From: Mortierella sp. BCC40632 | Lineage: Eukaryota; Mortierellomycota; Mortierellomycetes; Mortierellales; Mortierellaceae | Assembly (NCBI GenBank): GCA_011634665.1 | Contig: WAEK01000009.1 | Span: forward strand, 1,851,501-1,915,500 | DNA: 64,000 nucleotides | Direction: 5' to 3' | Part shown: positions 50,078 to 61,594 of the stretch, one piece after another | Position numbering within the stretch: the first letter of the stretch is position 1 | Layout: each line of letters opens with the position of its first letter | The notes under the pieces: model-generated | Seen by the model: only the letters and a program-made list of their open reading frames with translations | Database searches by the model: none | Told to the model about the DNA's origin: nothing | Made by a program: the position numbers and the translations under genes

Positions 50078-50712
50078 ATGACGACGGCCGCTTCAACACC
50101 ACCCCAAGGGTTTCAATCGCACCTTCCATCGCACCACCATCCTCACCAGCACCCATACCAGCACCATCACACTCCTCCACCTCCACTCCCACATCACCGT
50201 CCACGTTCCCCATTTGCTCCACTCTCCAACTATCGATCTATTTCTACATTGCAGACCTTTTCCGATCCTCCTTCTTTCGGCTCACGACACGACCATCACG
50301 ACTCTCGACACGAGTTTGTCGAAGCTTCTGCTGACTTGGCCATGGGACAACGCTCCAACCCCTTGACACCACTAGACTCACTCTCGACTGTTAGTCAGTC
50401 CATGATTTCACCTACTTCCACCTCGACTTTGGCCTCGACGTGGACAACTTCGTCCAAGGCTTATGAGAGGGATGAGTCACAGGATTGGGAACCACGTACG
50501 ACTACGACCACCATCCTCCCTGAATTAGAACAGGATCGACACCAAAGCCGTGATCAGGAAGGATGGCCACTCCACAGATCCCGAGACTTGGGAAAGCGAT
50601 CCTTCGAACCAAGCGCATCTTCTGAAATGAATGAAGAGGCGACGAGTTCTGTTGGAATGAGTGGAGGTCCCGACTCTGAAACCAGAGCGGGGTCACAGCA
50701 ACAGCAACAGCC

Positions 50713-50745
<33 letters not shown>

Positions 50746-50897
50746 ACAGCGACAACAGCCACCGTCTGCTCAGCCTCGTCATGGAAGCATGCCGCTTGGA
50801 CAGGGGCATGGACAAGGAGGACAAGGCAAGGCGTTATTTTTGGCGAGAACAAGTCGAGAGCAAGACAACGTCTCAATCCGGACCCCACCGCATGATG
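50078..50897 (+). CDS. Probable first coding exon of the bHLH gene (Gln/His-rich)
   Basis: Open from ATG 50078 (MTTAASTPPQGFQSHL) to a consensus donor G|GTAAGT at 50898, after a pyrimidine-rich leader. It encodes 273 residues rich in His, Pro, Ser and Gln, with a Gln run near 50695-50760. No complete gene fits this exon alone. The acceptor GTAG at 53697-53700, with CTGAC about 35 nt upstream, continues in the same phase into the bHLH frame (GAT codon split 50897/53701). The joined protein would be 990 residues with a 2803-nt intron. An alternative is that this is a separate gene whose later exons I cannot recognise. An in-frame ATG at 49949 is also open but lies in leader-like sequence. Confidence 0.6.
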
Positions 50898-50994
50898 GTA
50901 AGTGAGCAAATCGATCGAAAAGAGAGAGAGAGAGAGAAAGAAGGAGAGGGAGCGAACGAGAAAGAATAGGAATAAATGGAGTGAAGACAAAGAA

Positions 50995-51054
<60 letters not shown>

Positions 51055-51477
51055 AGAGAGAGAGAATAGAAAAAAAAAAGAACATTGTAAAAAAATACAG
51101 TCATACAAATGCACAAAAGGGGGAACGATGGGGAGCAAAGAAGAAAAACGAGAGAAGCGACGCGTTTTGTCCTGCAAAAGAAGCCAGTGTGTCGCCCGAT
51201 GGTGTGTTTCCATTTCGAGCACGAAAAGGGGCAGGAGACAGAAAAGGAAAGGGAGAGAGAGAGAGAGAGAGAGAGAGGAGGAGGAGGAGGAGGAGGAGGA
51301 GGAGGAGGAAAGAAAGAGAGAAAGGGTGGTAATCCTGTTTGTTTTTCTTTTCGAGTTGTCTATTCTGTTCATTGTCACCCTTTCATCCTTTTGTTCTTGC
51401 GTTGAGTCGTTTACTCGTTGTCTCTGGAAAGGAAAAAAGAAAAAGAAAAAGGGAAACCCATTAAGGAGAGCAGAGCA

Positions 51478-51572
<95 letters not shown>

Positions 51573-52773
51573 AAGAGAGCGAGGAGGACCAGGGTCTAAA
51601 TTGAGAGAGAGAGAAAAAGAGAGAGTGCAGGGTGGTCGGTGCGACCATGTCGTCGGCCTGCCATGCTAGGCACGTGTGTATATGCGCGCGCAAAAATCCT
51701 CTACCTCTTCCCTAGCTCATCTCTTCTTCCCCCTCTCCCAAGTGGGGTGGATAGGAAGCCGTTTTTGTCTGGACAGTGATAATAGGGAGGAAGAAGAGGA
51801 GGGAGGGAGGAAGCGGCGTTAGGGTTAGGAGGGGTAGGGGCAAACTGAGAGAGGTCAGAGGTGGAGTTGAGGAGAGGGGGTGAGAAGTGAATTGCATTTG
51901 TCCAAATGACAACAGAGAGGGCACTGGTTGCAATGGGGATACTATGGATAAACCCCCAAGTGTACGCTCGTGTTCACTGTCCCCTTTGCGGTCCCCACAC
52001 TCTGACCTCGCTCGCTCACTCACCCACCTGGTTCAGGTGCTCTCAGTCAACCCCGCTTGCGGCTCACTTGTTGCCCATTCCACGGATGCTCCCCGCCTTT
52101 GGCCACTGGTCCAGCCTCTCTCTCTCTCTCTGTTCTTTCGCACTATCCCTGGTGTGTAGCGGATTAGAGTCTGACTACCATTTGAGGCTACCAAAGGTCA
52201 ACGATCTATCGAGGAAGGGTGTAAAGGAAAAGAGAGGGGGAGAGAAGTGAGAGGGGCACCTGCGGAGCCACCAGGCCAGACAAGAGGCCCGCGCACATGT
52301 TTGCCCGATGCAGACGCGCATGCGGAGCAAAAAGACGACACAAGAAAAAGCTGCAAGCGACATGTGTCTGTGTGTCCTGTCCGACAGTGGGCGAATGCAT
52401 CGGCGGTCGGTCGGGGAGCGGAGTAGGGATGGGGGCCTCGTTTTTTTTTTGTTGTTGTTGTTGTTGTTGTTGTCGTCGTTGCATGCTTCGCCATGGTCTG
52501 ATAGCCCGAATCGGGGTACCAAAGGCGGGCTTCTTGGTTGGCAAGGTTGCTCTGTTCTGCGTGGACCAATACCTCACATCCCTTGCACATCAACCAACCC
52601 CTTCCCCCACTCCTTGGCTTCCTTTTTTATATTATTACTATTATTAAGTCCAGACATGCCCCTACTCTTGCTCACTCGGACAGAGATTGTCGCGCAGACA
52701 GACAGAGGGACAGGTGGGCAGGCGGTCGAACACCGTCCTCTCTGGCACCGTCTCCTGCACATTCACATTCACA

Positions 52774-52813
<40 letters not shown>

Positions 52814-53233
52814 AGCTATATATATGCTCTTTGTCTTCCTCCCTTTTATCTTTTTCTGGGGACAGGTGAAGGCTAGGAGTGGAGTTGAGTTGGGTTGGGT
52901 TGGGGGGTAGGAGAGGAGAAGAGAGAGAAAGAGAATGAAAGAGAAAGAGAATGAGAGAGAATGAAAACCGAGGCCGTGTACCTGGCCACGTTTTTTGTCC
53001 GTCAGACCCGTTGAGACCCGTTCTGATGGACGGGCGATGGGGAGACTGGACAGACGTCGTCACTTTCTATTTCTGTCACTGTTCACTCTTCTGCAAACAC
53101 CATTCATTTCCCCTCACTTGCTCACTTGCTCTCTCTCTCTCCACCACTACTGGGGTCTCGGTCCTTTTTTTTTTTTTTTTTTTCTTCTCTCTTTTTCTCA
53201 TCTCTCTTTTTTTTCTCTCTTTTCTCCTCTCTT

Positions 53234-53268
<35 letters not shown>

Positions 53269-53678
53269 ATCAATCGGTCTCCTCTCTCTCAATCTGCATC
53301 TCTCTTTCGTCATCATCACCACCTTTTTCTTCTTCATCTGCATCATCATCATCATCATTATTTTTTTTTGCATCCATCTCTATTCATCTCTTCTCCCCTC
53401 TCTTTCTTTCCCATTCATCTCCATCTCTCTCATCCACATCTGCTTACCCCCCTGCTTGCGCGACTTGCCCGCCTGTTGTGCGTTGACTCGTTGCCGGATT
53501 TTTTTTTTTTTTTTTTTTTTCTTTCTTTCTCTCTCTCTCTCTATCTTTCTCTCTCTCTCTCTCTCTCTATCTCTCTCCCCTCCCTCTCTCACTGTTCGTC
53601 TTTGTCGCATCTTCGCAACCCTGCCTGTCTCCTCCCGAGTCTCCTCTTCCTTTCCCACATTGACTGACCTTTACCTGA
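50898..53678. other. Long intron or internal promoter of the bHLH locus
   Basis: 2.8 kb without a coding signature. It holds GA tracts at 50997-51051 and 51480-51571, an AGG run (51277-51308), a CA run (52778-52811), GTT/TTG repeats near 52450-52473 and a pyrimidine-rich stretch from about 53120 up to the ATG at 53679. It can be read as the intron of a 990-residue isoform and/or as promoter plus leader for a 724-residue isoform. Confidence 0.55.
51480..51571 (+). repeat. (GA)n microsatellite, about 90 nt
   Basis: About 45 GA units, the longest dinucleotide run in the window, inside the putative bHLH intron. Confidence 0.97.
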
Positions 53679-55970
53679 ATGCCTCGCCCCGGATCCGTAG
53701 ATATCGATATGACCGCTCCTATGGATGCCGAGCCCGACAGGGGCATCATCCCGCACCATGACATGCGTCCACAACAGCAACAAGACCATCTCGACTATGA
53801 CCGTCCGCGCGACAAGGACGACTATGATTCTAGCCCTTCCTCGCGTCGAGGCTCGATGGCGATCGACCAACCGCAGCCGCATCATCATCTGAATCATCAT
53901 CATCTCCAACAGCACCATCCTCATCCTCATCCTTCTACTCTCTCGCCTTCGCCCAGCCCCAGCCGAGCCCCAGATCTGCAACCCCAGTCCCATCCCAGCG
54001 ACCCACTCGGCTACGACCACGACGACCACCACCATCCCGCTCCGCGGCACTACCAGACATACACTCCACCCAATGGCCAGAGCCCCAACGGCGGTTCCTA
54101 TGCCTCGGATCCCCACTCAGGCTATGGTCACCACCACCGCCATCCCTCGCACCCTCAACACACTCCTTCACCACCACTGCCGTCCGCTTCGTCTGAAGCC
54201 TTCCAGGGTCGGCCGCTCCCGCCTATTGAACCTTCTCACCCTTTGCATAGCTACATGTCCAACTCCCGTAGAAGCTCCGTCGCTGCTCCAGACCCATCTT
54301 TCCACCCTGACCACCGTCGTCCTTCTTCGTCAAGTGTTGTTGACTCTTCCAATTACTACAACACCAACGGTCCTAGTGCTAGCCCTGCACGAGATCGGGA
54401 CCCAGCAGGGCCACCTGCATCGTCCTCGTCCGTGCCAGACTTGCTCCATCATCGTCACCATGGTAACTCGTCACCTGTCTCGACCACTTCTACCTCTTCA
54501 GAGCTCTATCACTCCCACGCGCCCAACTCGCCATTGCAGATTCGACACTCTGACTATAACGCCTCGCTCCGACGAGAATCGCTCCCTTCGATTCATAGCA
54601 GTGCGGGTCCACTGGGCCAGCTTCTCGCCCAGGAGCCTCAACGAAGACACTCGATCGCCCATGGCGATATGCCCGGAGGAGGAGCAGGAGCAGGAGCAGG
54701 ACCTGGTGGAAATAGTGGTGGTGGTGGTGGTATGTTGAAGCGCAAGACCTCGGGCACACCCCTCTCTCAGGTCTATAACTCGGACTCGTTCGATCACCCG
54801 CCTGCAAAGCGTCGAGACTCTATCCCAGACATTGCGCTCTCACTCCACAACCACCACCCACACCTTCATCATGGCCATGGACTTCCGCATGGCTCCGGTG
54901 GCGCCGGTGGGTACTCATCCTCGCGGAGCTCATATTCTGCGCCCTCAAGCCCTCCGCGGCGAGGCTCAATTGCTCTGACGCACGGGAATGGCACAGTTCC
55001 GACGGTGAATCTCCAACCGCCAGCGGAAATTAAAACCTCCTCGGGAAGCATGGACCATCTTCATCATCCTCATCCAAGCTCCGGCGCCGCCGGCCCAGCC
55101 AATCCTGTAGTTGTCGGGCCTGGGAACGGCACCGCCAGTGGCACCAGCAGCCCCAGTAGTGGCCGGCCACATTATCCACCACTTCATCATCAGCCCCGCC
55201 GACCCTCGCTCCTGTCCGAGTCGGGTCCTGGATCGAGGCGGTCTTCTGTGGTGGACTCGCATCATTCTCACCATGGATCGCATCCATACCACCATCCTGC
55301 CTACATGTCCTCGTCCTCGTCCTCGTCTTCCTCTCAGATGCAACAACAGCAGGATTATGATCACCGGATGAATGTCGAGATGGAGCGGATGCACTTGTCA
55401 GGACATGGCCCCGAGTCGTCGTCTTCGTCTGGGCCCAAATCGGGATCATCGCAGCCGCCGTTGGCACAGGGTGCTCATTTGTACCCAGGGTACTCTTATG
55501 GTGGACCAGAATCAGGATCTGGGGCATCAGGACATTCGCTTTCTCATGGAGGCCCCACGACCCCAGGATCTGGACAGGGTCTTTTGTCACCGGGCAAGGG
55601 TGACACTCCTTACTCTCGTTCGCCCGAGCTCCGGGTTTCGCACAAGTTGGCGGAGCGGAAAAGACGCAAGGAGATGAAGGATCTGTTTGATGAGCTCCGG
55701 GATTCTTTGCCTGTCGACCGTAGTCTGAAGACGAGTAAATGGGAGATACTCAGCAAAGGTAGGACTATTTTTTTTTTTTTTTTTTTTTTCCTTCGGGGAA
55801 GAATGTAACCTCCTAATCACTCCCTGTTTTTTTTCTCTCTCCTCTCTTTTGAAAAAAAAAAAAAAAAAAAAATAGCCGTCGACTATATTGCAACGATGAA
55901 GTCAAACCAGGACGAACTCACGCAAGAAGTCGAAAAGCTACGAGAACAGGTTGCCAAGCTCAAGGAATGA
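53679..55970 (+). CDS. bHLH-leucine-zipper transcription factor
   Basis: Exons 53679-55758 and 55876-55970, giving 724 residues from ATG 53679; if joined to the upstream exon the body begins at 53701. The long N-terminus is His/Pro/Ser/Gly-rich and disordered. The basic region and helix 1 lie at about residues 648-680: [20 protein letters not shown]. His, Glu and Arg are at the H-x3-E-R-x-R-R positions expected for E-box (CANNTG) contact. The intron falls within the loop/helix 2 segment (TSKWEILSK then AVDYIATMK). A leucine heptad follows (DEL, EKL, AKL spaced by 7) and the protein ends at AKLKE. Acts in the nucleus as a dimer by family knowledge. The target pathway is unknown. The acceptor is preceded by about 21 A residues. 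Confidence 0.88.
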
Positions 55971-57180
55971 AGTCAACAAACATAGGAAAGGATCTCAACT
56001 TGTGGATAAGCCTGGACAAGGAAACAAAAAAAAATGGAGGGGAGTGAGGGAAAAGTCAAGGAAAGCAACAACAAAATGTGAGGAGATGAAGTTGGCCTCT
56101 TCTGCTGTCAGCTGCCATCCCTGCATTGGCTCTTTCCTATTTCATTTTTTTTTCTGGCCTTATCGGGATGATCCTTTGGCGATTTTCTTTTTCTTTGATC
56201 CCCTGTTCTCTGTCGTCTTTCTGCCTTTTACCTCCTTTGTTCTTTGGATAGTTTTTTCTCCTTTGGGCGACGCGCGTCGTTTTTGATATCCCAAATGTGT
56301 TCTTTTTTTTCAATCAATCTGTTTTGTTGCTTGTACTATCGGGTCCTTAGTCCCACCCTTTTTTTTTTTTTTTGATCCGATGGATGTGCGTGAATCCCCC
56401 CTCCCACAGCTCGGCTTTGTCCTTTCTTTTTCTTTTTCTTTTCTATTCTTTTCTTATCTTTTTTTCAGGACTAGCAGAGTGCTTTTGATGAATTATTGAT
56501 TGTTGTCCCCCCCTTCCTTCCTTTTTCTGGTCGACATGAACCTTGAACCTCTTTCTGCCCACTTCAAGCTGCAGTTATTCCTTATTTTATTTTGTCCCTC
56601 TCTCGAATCTCCAAGCTGTCTTCATATACACTCTTTTCTATACACTAGATGTGGTGTCTCTATTTTTTTTTCTCTTATTTCCCTTTCCTGCTTTGTTTGC
56701 CTCTCGCTCTCTCACTCTCTCACTCTCTCACTCTGCTCCATACTACTCTTCATGAGGAAAATGGACCTTTTTTTTTTCCTTTTGACCTGTTTTGGACGAA
56801 TGCTCAAGGGTGCAAATGCAATTGCCCTACCCATGTCCCCCTCCCTAGGACCTCTTCCTATTTTCTTGTCCTATTCTTTTCTTTTCTTTCATCCTTTCCT
56901 TTCTTTCTTTCTTTTCTTTTTCTTTTTTGTCTTCGCCTCGTCTAGCTCTCGTCTTTATTGTACAATATCGCCTTTCTCTCTCCGCCTCTTATGTTGCCCG
57001 CTCCCCTCCTCCCTCTTTCTCATTCTCTAATAAAATCCTATTGATCTTTACGACATGTCCAGCCATGTTTCTGTCATGCCACATGGACATCACAGATCTC
57101 CAAACGTACGTGTGTGTGGGTATAAAAAAAAATAAAAATGAAATGAAACCTGAAAAAAGAAAGGACTCCGCTTGTCTTGC

Positions 57181-57183
<3 letters not shown>

Positions 57184-57260
<77 letters not shown>

Positions 57261-57275
57261 GTTATTATTATTATT
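57184..57275 (+). repeat. (ATT)n microsatellite
   Basis: About 30 ATT units with a single ATT-to-GTT change near 57261, unlike the CT/GA repeats that dominate elsewhere. Confidence 0.96.
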
Positions 57276-58264
57276 GTCTACTTTGGTCTGATCGAAGAAA
57301 AAAAAAAAAAAAAAGGCTGACTGAATAGGTGTAACGGACGGCAAAAAGGGGATGGGGTATGGCAGCCAATGAGGTCCAAGATATCGAGACGTCCTGGGAA
57401 AAAAAGACTGGGAGGAAAATTGACCCGACGAATGGAGAATCTTTTTTCTTTCTTTCTTTCTTTCTCGTCTACTTTGCTCTACATCCTTCCCCTCGCCCTC
57501 GGTCTCTTTCTTTTCCTCCTAGTCTAGACCTTGGGCGACAAAAGAGTTTATCAGGTCACGAGAATGAAAAAAAAAACAAACTCGTATGAAAGAGTCAGGA
57601 ATGAAAGTGCGCGCTTCTTTCCTACTCGAGAGCCATCGACCTTATCCTTCTCCTAAGGGTGACCTTCGTATTGCATGATACGACTCGATGAGCACGATGT
57701 TTTAACTTTCCTAGGCGTACCAGAGTCTAGATATTGAAATACGCGGATGAAATCCCTTTTTTTGCCTAGTCATTGCTCTGACAAGATGGAAAGAGATGAC
57801 GGGAAAAGGAGATAGAGATAGAGATAGAGAGAACTCTAGCTTGTCATACCAAGAGAATGTAGTCCCTCTCATACTTCATTTCTTGTTACCACTTCTCCAT
57901 TCCAGTAATTCGGGAACCCGTTTGTATATCTATTCCTTTTCCTTCTTTCTGACCTCAAATCTTGTACACCCGCTTCTCGACCCTCAAGATCTATGACCCT
58001 TCCTCCCATAAACATGGCTAGCGCTGTTTTTATTCCGTTCCACACAGGCCCTTCTTAGGAACTAACTGCCCACTGGAAACACAATCCCTCCTTTTTTTTT
58101 TTTTTTTTTTTTTGCTCTTAAGCTCCATTATAACTTAGGGGAAAGGCTCTGGCCCGACATATCACTGCTCAGAGGACAGATAGGATCCACCATCCATCAT
58201 GCCACGTCCAAGTGATAACTGAGCACGTGTCAAGATGGTTGGAGCGGATGCATGTTCGAAAGCA

Positions 58265-58265
<1 letters not shown>

Positions 58266-58315
<50 letters not shown>
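58266..58315 (+). repeat. (CT)n microsatellite
   Basis: About 25 CT units in the intergenic region upstream of the F-box gene. Confidence 0.96.
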
Positions 58316-58321
<6 letters not shown>

Positions 58322-59049
58322 CTCAAATGTCCCTCGTGCCACCTTGAGTATCAAAGTACTGGCGGAACAGCCTTACCACTCTACAGAAATGAATGTGTCC
58401 CGATCGGCCTCGCGTGTGATGGATAAAGTCCTAAGTTTTGTTTGATATTGGCAAAAGCAAGAGTGGATCTCATTTGTTGCCCTAGAGTTTATAAATCTCA
58501 AGTAGAGCACGCTAGCAGATGACAACAACATGACGTATCTATATATTCCCAAGAGTGTGTTCCACCCTGAAGGGTGGCGGCAGTTGTTTGGAGGATGTAC
58601 TCCCTCTCTCTCTGAAGGCCAGTATCTGGAGCCGCTAATAGCCTTTAAAAGACCTTGACGCCTTGGTGTGGCAACACTGTGAGCAGAACAGCAAGCGGAG
58701 GAAATCGAGTCGATGGGCTAACCAAGACTCAAAACCAAACTTGTCGTTGTCTCTGATCAGGAGCGGGGGATGGGATCTACACAAGTCTTCATGGATGCAG
58801 TCCTCGTGTTTGTCCAACTGTTGAGAATATTGGTGAGTCGACGATGTAGGAGGAGAGGAGAATTGCTTTCTCTTTGATACAACTCTTACCAGACTTTCCC
58901 ACATTGCTGCATATTTTCTTAGCCTATTTCTCTGTGGTACAGGGCTGGGGAAAAACACCGAGGCATGTGTTTGGCAATCTGTCATTCTCCATTTCTTTTC
59001 TCACATTGCTCTCATCTCACCCATCACCTCTTGTCCCATTCACGAAAAG

Positions 59050-60486
59050 ATGGAGCATGCTCTCTCGATACCAGAGATCCAATGGCTCATTGCTTCACTC
59101 CTTTCTCACCATGACCGCAAATCCTGTGCCCTCGTCTCACAAACATGGGCAGCGTCCATGAGCCCTTGGATTTGGCAGTCCGTCTCCCTCGGTTTCATGG
59201 ACCCTCCCGAGAAACTAACCACCATTCACAAGTACCGAGCCTTTGTTCGAAAGCTTCGTATCACCATGGGTGAGCTACCTGCCAGTACCGATAGTTGGTT
59301 TGATAAACTCCAGGTCCTACAGATTCTCTTTCAAAGGTCCCCAAAGAAATCCATGAGGCTCATGGCGGCTCTAGTCCGTCGTAACATGTCCTCGCTTCAA
59401 TCGATCCATGATACGTCCCAATACGGCTGGGAGACACTTGTTGTCAAGCCATCTCTTGAGTGTCCCTCCCTCACGTCTCTATGCTATTCGTTTTTTAATG
59501 TTCAAGAAAAGAGTCTAATGGAAACTCTTATAAGGACATGCACTCGATTGACGACTCTAAGTTTGGGCACAATCAACTTTGCGAGATGGTCCCCTTTATT
59601 ACTTCAAGGCCAAGAGTTTACACACCTCGAACGCGTCCAAATGTCTGGCTTCAGCAGCAAGATCTACCTAGATCTCTTAACAGCTTGTCCTAATTTGAAG
59701 GCACTGACTATTTTCCTAAATGATTCGGCCACGGCCGAGGATCTGTTGAGCGTGGTGACCGTTCACTGTAAACAACTCTCTGCAGTCTGTTATGACCGTC
59801 GTGAATTGGGTGGGAGCAGTGATCTCCAGAAGCTAGCTTTGGCTCTACCTTCAGTGAAGTACCTCGAGAGAGGAGTCATTCATTCGCAACACGGGGACAT
59901 TACGCTTCCATCTTTTTCCATCCTCTCCAAGCATCTTGAAGTGCTACAGGCGATTCATCTACCATCCTTTCAGAATTCTAGGGATTCGGATGTCAAAACG
60001 ATTTTATGTTCGTGTCCCAACCTTCGATCCTTTGTGACAGGTCCTGTCGATGTCAAGGATATCCAATCGGAATCGCCTTGGGTGTGTCGACAACTTCAGC
60101 GTCTCGAGATCGACATCACTTTCCGTTTAGATGAACAGCATCTTCTTCCAGTGGTTTTTAAGCGGATTTCTGAACTTACCCAACTCCGTGTCCTTAATTT
60201 TGACCAAGTCTGGTCGCCTTTGAATCCCAAAAAACTACCTCTCCGGTTGGGCCAAGGATTAGAGTCACTGGCGTCCCTCAAGAGACTCGAGCACTTTGGT
60301 GTAGAAGCTCTGGAAGCGAATTGGCGAGCGGAGGAAATCGAATGGATCGTTCAGACTTGGCCCAATGTCTTATCCGTCTACAACAGTGACTCCTTGATGA
60401 AGGGGATTAATGCGATATTTTGTGAACGGATTGGGATGTCCAGCGAAGACTCCCGTTTTGACCACATGGATTTCATAGAGTTTTAA
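59050..60486 (+). CDS. F-box/leucine-rich-repeat-like protein
   Basis: Single-exon ORF of 478 residues. The N-terminus MEHALSIPEIQWLIASLLSH, then DRKSCALVSQTW and PWIWQSVSLGF, has the Pro-hydrophobic-Leu pattern and the 'CALVSQTW...W' ending of an F-box. The remainder is an irregular leucine-rich repeat series (LTTLSLGTINFARWSPLLLQ, ACPNLKALTIFLND, CSCPNLRSFVTG, LTQLRVLNFDQVW). F-box proteins recruit substrates to SCF ubiquitin ligases; the substrate is unknown. Intronless F-box/LRR genes form large families in Mortierella-like fungi. The start is the first ATG after a pyrimidine-rich leader ending CATTCACGAAAAG. An ATTAAA motif follows the stop by about 10 nt. Confidence 0.82.
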   Translation: MEHALSIPEIQWLIASLLSHHDRKSCALVSQTWAASMSPWIWQSVSLGFMDPPEKLTTIHKYRAFVRKLRITMGELPASTDSWFDKLQVLQILFQRSPKKSMRLMAALVRRNMSSLQSIHDTSQYGWETLVVKPSLECPSLTSLCYSFFNVQEKSLMETLIRTCTRLTTLSLGTINFARWSPLLLQGQEFTHLERVQMSGFSSKIYLDLLTACPNLKALTIFLNDSATAEDLLSVVTVHCKQLSAVCYDRRELGGSSDLQKLALALPSVKYLERGVIHSQHGDITLPSFSILSKHLEVLQAIHLPSFQNSRDSDVKTILCSCPNLRSFVTGPVDVKDIQSESPWVCRQLQRLEIDITFRLDEQHLLPVVFKRISELTQLRVLNFDQVWSPLNPKKLPLRLGQGLESLASLKRLEHFGVEALEANWRAEEIEWIVQTWPNVLSVYNSDSLMKGINAIFCERIGMSSEDSRFDHMDFIEF

Positions 60487-60714
60487 ACCTTGAATTAAAG
60501 GTACAACTAATGAGACCAAAGAGTCACTGCACACTTGACCTGACAAATGTCAAAAGGACCCTTCTTCAAGATTCGCTAAAGTGAGATGTCAAGCAGAGCG
60601 AGGAGACGTATTGGAGGTGGTGTCCACACCCTTTTTACGTGTTACTAGCGAAACCTTGGTTTGACTGCCTCTTGGTTGAATTAGAGGAGCCTTTTTTTTT
60701 TCTCGCTCTTTCCC

Positions 60715-60770
60715 CCTCATTCACGAAAAGGGACCCGCTCTCTCGGTACCAGATATCCTATCGAACGTAC
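60715..60770 (+). pseudogene. Relic copy of the F-box gene 5' end
   Basis: CATTCACGAAAAG followed within a few bases by GCTCTCTCG-TACCAGA-ATCC repeats the leader/start-codon junction of the F-box gene at 59039-59090. The copy lost the start codon and diverges after about 45 nt. It lies 230 nt beyond the F-box stop in direct orientation. It looks like the remnant of a tandem duplicate. Confidence 0.5.
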
Positions 60771-61146
60771 GACACAAGTCCCTCGTCCCCTCTTTGAAAC
60801 ATCGCCCAAAAATGTTGTTAAATTCAATGCTTAGTCTGTTATAGACTATTTTGCTAGACACGTCCCTCTACCCTAGTTTTTTGTCAAAGGGGACATCCAT
60901 ACTTTTCTCTCCACCAGAAAAATTTACATTAATCGATGTAAAAAAAATTGTCTCTATAATATCTCTTTAGGCCCCAACCTTTAAAATCCACTCCCAGGGG
61001 TACTTCACTTAGAGACAACTACTGGAAGAGTGCCTTCATGTTTGACTATGCGTTAGGTGAACGCTGATTGGTTAGCTGAAAACTATTGATTTTACTTAGA
61101 ACAAGTCAAATTTTGGAGAGGGGTGGCGGATGGCTTGGCGGATGGG
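60771..61146. other. Non-coding spacer downstream of F-box relic
   Basis: AT-rich unique sequence without microsatellites, unlike the rest of the intergenic DNA. No open frame with family resemblance. Confidence 0.5.
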
Positions 61147-61401
61147 TTAGAACATTAGGACTCTCGAGGTGTCCTCGTCACCATCTAGATCCATGTTGTC
61201 TTCCTCCTCCGAAGCATTGAGAATGTCAGAGGAATGTCATAGAGATTGAGAAAGGTTGAGTACATTCGATTGAAGTCCACTTCCCGCACCACTTCTGGTA
61301 CGTACCCCGACATTGGTGGTTTTTGTTACTTTGTTTCCTCCTCCCGACGGTATTGGTGGAGAGGAAGATGGCACCCCCTTCCGTTTCGATCCGGGGCCCA
61401 T
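61147..61401 (-). pseudogene. Acidic ORF fragment with an in-frame TGA
   Basis: On the minus strand an ATG at 61401 opens MGPGSKRKGVPSSSPPIPSG and continues Ser/Thr-rich to a TGA at 61237-61239. The same frame then stays open through ILNASEEEDNMDLDGDEDT to a TAA at 61147-61149. The composition (basic start, acidic second part) looks like a nuclear protein N-terminus. No family was recognised. It could also be a first exon with a short intron spanning the TGA. Confidence 0.35.
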
Positions 61402-61594
61402 AACGAAGAAGGTTGTCACCCGAGTTTTCGATGAATACCCAAGGGCGCTGTTTTTTTTGGACAGAGTACTAATTTACGTATTGAATATTTTTCCTACTCG
61501 CCCTTTACCTTTTCTGTTATTCATCCTTTGTTATCCTATTTCTCATCCCATCTTGTTTACTGAACAGTACCTCCTTCCCTCGCTCTTTGCCACT

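Larger units (their letters stand above)
55971..59049. other. bHLH-to-F-box intergenic region
   Basis: 3.1 kb with no convincing gene. It contains pyrimidine-rich DNA to about 57050 (possible long 3' UTR; AATAAA at about 57029-57034), an ATT tract (57184-57275), a T run at 58094-58113 and a TC tract (58266-58315). A minus-strand open stretch at 58635-58900 has gene-like composition but no recognisable family. Confidence 0.55.

Noticed and set aside
51666..51673. CACGTG E-box in the bHLH intron as an autoregulatory site
   Set aside because: About 16 CACGTG sites are expected by chance in this window, so no enrichment was shown.
50779..51693. 304-codon minus-strand ORF
   Set aside because: Shadow of the GA microsatellites in the bHLH intron.
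53652..53660. TTCCCACA (CSL-type site) just upstream of the bHLH ATG
   Set aside because: Such degenerate 8-mers are expected about ten times by chance in 64 kb, and other copies occur near 6271 and 58893.
58635..58985. Minus-strand ORF with gene-like composition
   Set aside because: No ATG in good context, no family resemblance and no splice partner recognised.
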